Shown here: in pieces, positions 60,878 through 64,000 of the stretch
How the letters are laid out: each line of letters starts with the position of its first letter
Numbering within the stretch: the first letter of the stretch is position 1
Source: Achromobacter sp. UMC71
GTDB taxonomy: Bacteria; Pseudomonadota; Gammaproteobacteria; Burkholderiales; Burkholderiaceae_B
Assembly (NCBI RefSeq): GCF_014170305.1
Contig: NZ_LZZT01000017.1
Span: 1-64,000, forward strand
Length of the DNA stretch: 64,000 nucleotides
Direction of reading: 5' to 3'
Notes under the pieces: model-generated
Told to the model about the DNA's origin: nothing
The model's input: only the letters and a program-made list of their open reading frames with translations
Databases searched by the model: none
Position numbers and translations under genes: made by a program

Positions 60878-61960
60878 CTACGCCGATACCGACACCGATG
60901 CGCCCGCCAGCAGGCCGCCGCCGTCCAGCGCCTGGGCGGCCTGCTCGGCCCGGGCCAGCGCATTCTGGACGTCGTCGGCCTGCTTCTGGGCCTGGCCGTC
61001 CGTTTGCTGCAGCTTGCGTTTGACCATGGCCAGCAGTTCCTTCAGGGCGCGGATGGCGTCGCGCACCGATTGGGCGTCGTCCTGGCGGCGCTTTTCCGCA
61101 ACTTGCTGTTCTTGCCGGGATTCCGTGGCGGAGACCGGCTTTTCCGGGTCGCCGCCGGGCTTGCCCTGACCGGGGGTGGGCGGGTTCAATGCGGCGTCGA
61201 CCGCGGCAGCGGCCGCGTCTCGGGCGGCCTGGGCGCTTTCCGTGGCGGGGGACACCGCAGCGCCGGGGGGCGATGCCCCGGCACCGGCGGTATTGTCGCC
61301 GCCAGCGGCCGTTTCGCTTGCGGCATAGGCCGCCAATGCGCGTGCGGCGGCCGGCGTGGCAGAAGCCTGGCTGCCTTCCGTGCCGGATCCGGCCGGCGCG
61401 CTGGCACCGTCGGCCGTCGTGGCGACCGCCGCCAGCGCGCCCTCGCCGCCCGGCATCGCGCCGGCCGGGCCTGGGGGGGACCCGGCGTGCACCACGGGCG
61501 CGGTGGCCGGACCGACGCCGGTGCCGGCGGTGGACACGCCGCCGCTGTCCTTCAGCGCGGCGGCGGCCTGGCCGAGTTCGCCGGCCAGCTGGCGTAATTC
61601 GATCAGGATGGACTTCGCCGCCGCCTTGCCCAGCAGCATCAGCATCTTCTTGAGCATTTCGATGCGCTGCTTGATCTGGTCGACGCGGCTGCGGGCCTGA
61701 TCCTGCCGGGATTGGGCCGCGGTAGCCGTCAACTGGGCGATGGCCTTGCGGGCCTTGGCGGCCCGTTCCAGCGAGTCGTCGCTCAGCACCACGCGAAACG
61801 ACGTGGGCATGTCCTTGAACGGCGGCTCCTTGTCCTGCCCGGCGGCGGCATCCGCGTCGGCATCGCGCTGGGCGTCGCGTTTGACGGCGGCCACGCGAGC
61901 GTCCGCGATGCGCGCGGCGGTCTGCGAAAGAGGGCGATCCGTGTCCAGGTTGGCGGTCAT
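60878..61960 (-). CDS. Alanine-rich coiled-coil protein of unknown function
   Basis: A 360-residue protein in three parts. The N-terminal third (about 1-140) is helical, with DSLERAAKARKAIAQLTATA and RVDQIKQRIEMLKKMLMLLG, probably coiled coil. The middle (about 140-270) is Ala/Gly/Pro-rich and likely disordered. The C-terminal third (about 280-350) is again helical, with IRALKELLAMVKRKLQQTD. No signal peptide or membrane helix is seen. It could be a structural or secreted accessory protein, but I cannot assign a family. The start MTANLDTDRP at 61960 has no rival nearby. Confidence 0.6.
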   Translation of the reverse strand: MTANLDTDRPLSQTAARIADARVAAVKRDAQRDADADAAAGQDKEPPFKDMPTSFRVVLSDDSLERAAKARKAIAQLTATAAQSRQDQARSRVDQIKQRIEMLKKMLMLLGKAAAKSILIELRQLAGELGQAAAALKDSGGVSTAGTGVGPATAPVVHAGSPPGPAGAMPGGEGALAAVATTADGASAPAGSGTEGSQASATPAAARALAAYAASETAAGGDNTAGAGASPPGAAVSPATESAQAARDAAAAAVDAALNPPTPGQGKPGGDPEKPVSATESRQEQQVAEKRRQDDAQSVRDAIRALKELLAMVKRKLQQTDGQAQKQADDVQNALARAEQAAQALDGGGLLAGASVSVSA

Positions 61961-62129
61961 ATGAGGTTCCGGTAAAGCAAAGAGCCAGGCGCGGCAGATA
62001 GGGGCCGCCGGCTTGGCCGACCTGTCCGTAATGGCGAGGTGCTGGTTTATGTACGGCAGCCGCCGGGGTTTTCTTTAAAAATTGGGCGGGTAACCCGTCC
62101 GATAAAGGGCGGTGGTATCTTCTGGCCCC

Positions 62130-62918
62130 ATGTCCCATCGCAATCCTTCCCCGTCCCCGCCTGACGCCTGCGCGCCGTCCGAGGCCTCCGTCTTGCCCCT
62201 GCGGCCCTTCGTGCAGGAATCGGGCACCACCCGGGCCCTGCATTTCTCGGAAAAGGTCATCCAGAGCCGCATGTCCACGCTCAATCCGGACGCGCTCGAC
62301 CTGGAATACACGCGGATGATGATGGGCTTTGTGTTGTTTACGCCGGCGCCGGCGGACATTCTGATGGTGGGGCTGGGCGGCGGTTCGCTGGCCAAGTTCT
62401 GCTATCGCTATCTGGCGCGCTCGCGCATCGAGGTGGTGGAGATCGACCCGGATGTGATCGCGCTGCGCGACGCCTTCCTGGTGCCGCGCGATGACGACCG
62501 CTTCCGGGTGGTGCAGGCCGACGCGGCTGACCATCTGCGGGGCGTGCAGGACGTGGCCGACGTGCTGCTGCTGGACGGCTTCGGCGACGCGGGCATTCCC
62601 GGCGCGCTGTGCTCGGCTGAGTTCTATGCCGACTGCTACGAGGCGCTGCGCGACGACGGCATCCTGGTGATCAATTTCCACTTGAACCATCCGGACCACC
62701 GCGAATACCTGGACCGAGTGCGGGCGTCGTTCGGTTCGTCGATGTTCGAGGTGGTGGATGACGACATGACCAACAGCATCGTGTTCGCCTGCAAGGGCGA
62801 GTTGCTGGACGACCCGGCGGCGGCCGAGTTGAAGCGGCCGGAATCGATTCCGAAGGACGCATGGCGTCAGTTGATGCCGACCCTGCGCGTAATCGGCGCG
62901 ACGCGCGAACTGAAGTGA
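62130..62918 (+). CDS. Spermidine-synthase-like methyltransferase-fold protein
   Basis: A 262-residue protein of the spermidine synthase superfamily. The nucleotide-binding core has LMVGLGGGSLAKFCYRYL, then VEIDPDVIALRDAF and DVLLLDGFGD. It lacks the N-terminal beta-strand domain usual in SpeE and is shorter, so it may not make spermidine. Such orphan proteins are common and unstudied in betaproteobacteria. The ATG at 62130 was chosen over a GTG six codons upstream. Confidence 0.78.
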   Translation: MSHRNPSPSPPDACAPSEASVLPLRPFVQESGTTRALHFSEKVIQSRMSTLNPDALDLEYTRMMMGFVLFTPAPADILMVGLGGGSLAKFCYRYLARSRIEVVEIDPDVIALRDAFLVPRDDDRFRVVQADAADHLRGVQDVADVLLLDGFGDAGIPGALCSAEFYADCYEALRDDGILVINFHLNHPDHREYLDRVRASFGSSMFEVVDDDMTNSIVFACKGELLDDPAAAELKRPESIPKDAWRQLMPTLRVIGATRELK

Positions 62919-63058
62919 ATGCCGTAAAGCCTGCGCCGATTTGCCGGGAAATTTAACGTGTAGTTTCGCGTGGCGGGGTTTTGTTGCACATGGCTCGCCA
63001 GCCTGTCGCCGCGGCTTGATAGCATCCCCGCTTTCCCCGGACAGGTTCGCTCCCCACC

Positions 63059-63955
63059 ATGAGTCTCATCTCCCGATTTTTCGGCCGCAACGAATCCCCC
63101 GCCGCTACCGCCGCGCTGACGGCCAATCCGGACATCGAGGATCCGCTCAGCCTGCAAGTGGTGTTCAGCGCGCCGCTGGCGCTCAAGGCGGATGCGCTGA
63201 CGGCGGCGCTGCGCGCGTATCACCCCGACATGCGCCAGGCGCGCGCCGAGATCGAACCCGACATGCCCGAGCTGCTGGCCATGGTCGGCTGGGGCAAGCA
63301 TGTGGTGCGCCTGGTGGGCTTCAATGCGCCCTTTCCGCAGGAATCGATCGAGGCCTGCGTGGCGCCGGCGCACTACCCGGCGGAGGTCAAGGCGCAGGTG
63401 CGCGCCCATGTCAGCCACGTACTGCTGTACTACGCCGGCTTCGAAGAAGACACCCTGGAACAGTACGTGGCGCTGGCCGCGGTGGCTGGCGCGCTGACGG
63501 AGTTCAACGCGTTGGCGCTGCTGAATGAACACGCGCATACGTCGCTGCCGGCCGGCGTGTTCACCCGCGAGTCGGTGGGCGACGAGAGCCTGGACCTGCT
63601 GCGCTCGCTGCCGCTGACCATGCTGTACTGCGGTTTCGTGAAGTACGAGGTCGAGGGCGTGCCAGGCGTGTGGATGCGCACCTACGGCGGCGACGCCTTC
63701 GGGTTGCCGGACTTTGCCGCGCTGGCCGACGGCCACCATCAGGGCGAGCAGTATTCGGGCATGTTCAACAACATCATGGCGTACCTGCTGGACAGCGGCG
63801 CCGAACTGGCCGCCGGGCACACGATGCAGATCGGCGAAACCAGCTACATGAAGTTGCGCGAGCCGCTGGAATCGGAGTACTTCCTGCACGGCCCGGGCAC
63901 GGTGCTGGTGGCGGAAATCATCGACGCTTCGCAGATCAACCAGCCGGACGCCTGA
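63059..63955 (+). CDS. DUF4261 family protein
   Basis: A 298-residue soluble protein with a start MSLISRFFGRNE. The C-terminal half holds GMFNNIMAYLLDSGAELAAG and HTMQIGETSYMKLREP, a mark of DUF4261. The N-terminal half has LQVVFSAPLALKADALTAALR. These proteins are seen in proteobacteria without a known function. It is a monocistronic gene at the right edge of the window and its end is complete. Confidence 0.8.
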   Translation: MSLISRFFGRNESPAATAALTANPDIEDPLSLQVVFSAPLALKADALTAALRAYHPDMRQARAEIEPDMPELLAMVGWGKHVVRLVGFNAPFPQESIEACVAPAHYPAEVKAQVRAHVSHVLLYYAGFEEDTLEQYVALAAVAGALTEFNALALLNEHAHTSLPAGVFTRESVGDESLDLLRSLPLTMLYCGFVKYEVEGVPGVWMRTYGGDAFGLPDFAALADGHHQGEQYSGMFNNIMAYLLDSGAELAAGHTMQIGETSYMKLREPLESEYFLHGPGTVLVAEIIDASQINQPDA

Positions 63956-64000
63956 TCCCGTCGGAACAAATGCCAAGGCGGGCCGGGAACGATGTGTAAA

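Overview
This is a GC-rich betaproteobacterial chromosome segment. It most likely comes from the Alcaligenaceae (Bordetella/Achromobacter type). The gene order supports this: mla genes, a NodIJ-like ABC pair, ibaG, murA, the his operon, hinT and tat on one strand; a Bug/TctC periplasmic binding protein; a caa3-type cytochrome oxidase cluster; and a dispersed hairpin repeat that I recall from those genera. I identify genes by reading the translations; no database search was possible.

1-15 kb (minus strand): one almost gap-free run from mlaF to tatB. It encodes phospholipid trafficking (mlaF, mlaE, mlaD, mlaA, mlaC, no mlaB), an ABC-2 exporter pair, ibaG, murA, a complete histidine pathway (hisG, D, C, B, H, A, F, I, E), hinT, tatA and the start of tatB. 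Many of these genes overlap by 4 bp. 15-21.5 kb: a nitronate monooxygenase, a Bug protein, an MFS transporter with a divergent LysR regulator, ompW with an FNR-like box, and a split chromate-type transporter. 21.5-29 kb: gltBD and a transposase-like (RAYT) gene that has lost its catalytic residues.

29-37 kb: S-formylglutathione hydrolase, a membrane protein, rpoH under a perfect CIRCE operator, a strong candidate small RNA, and a divergent pair made of a CpdA-like phosphodiesterase and a Na+/H+ antiporter with a cyclic-nucleotide-type domain. A CRP-like box lies between that pair. A Nudix hydrolase follows. 37-46 kb: the cytochrome oxidase operon (coxB, coxA, coxC, small subunits) and its assembly genes (SURF1, a CxxxC protein, ctaA, ctaB, SCO1), without a visible ctaG. 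46-56 kb: a glycine-zipper protein, a PhaM-like granule protein, glmU, an MFS exporter, ugd, a glycosyltransferase, the remains of a toxin-antitoxin operon, an Lrp-type regulator and glmS. GlmS, GlmU and Ugd together supply UDP-sugars for envelope polymers.

56-60.2 kb looks like an accessory insertion: an orphan protein, a LysR/MFS divergent pair and non-coding or decayed DNA. 60.2-64 kb returns to the host style, with a SUKH-like protein, an alanine-rich coiled-coil protein, a spermidine-synthase-like protein and a DUF4261 protein.

Most interesting signals: the candidate sRNA downstream of rpoH (about 32.1-32.2 kb), the cAMP-themed antiporter/phosphodiesterase module (32.2-36.1 kb), the domesticated RAYT with nearby palindromes (28.1-28.9 kb), and the AbiEii-like remnant (53.1-53.4 kb).
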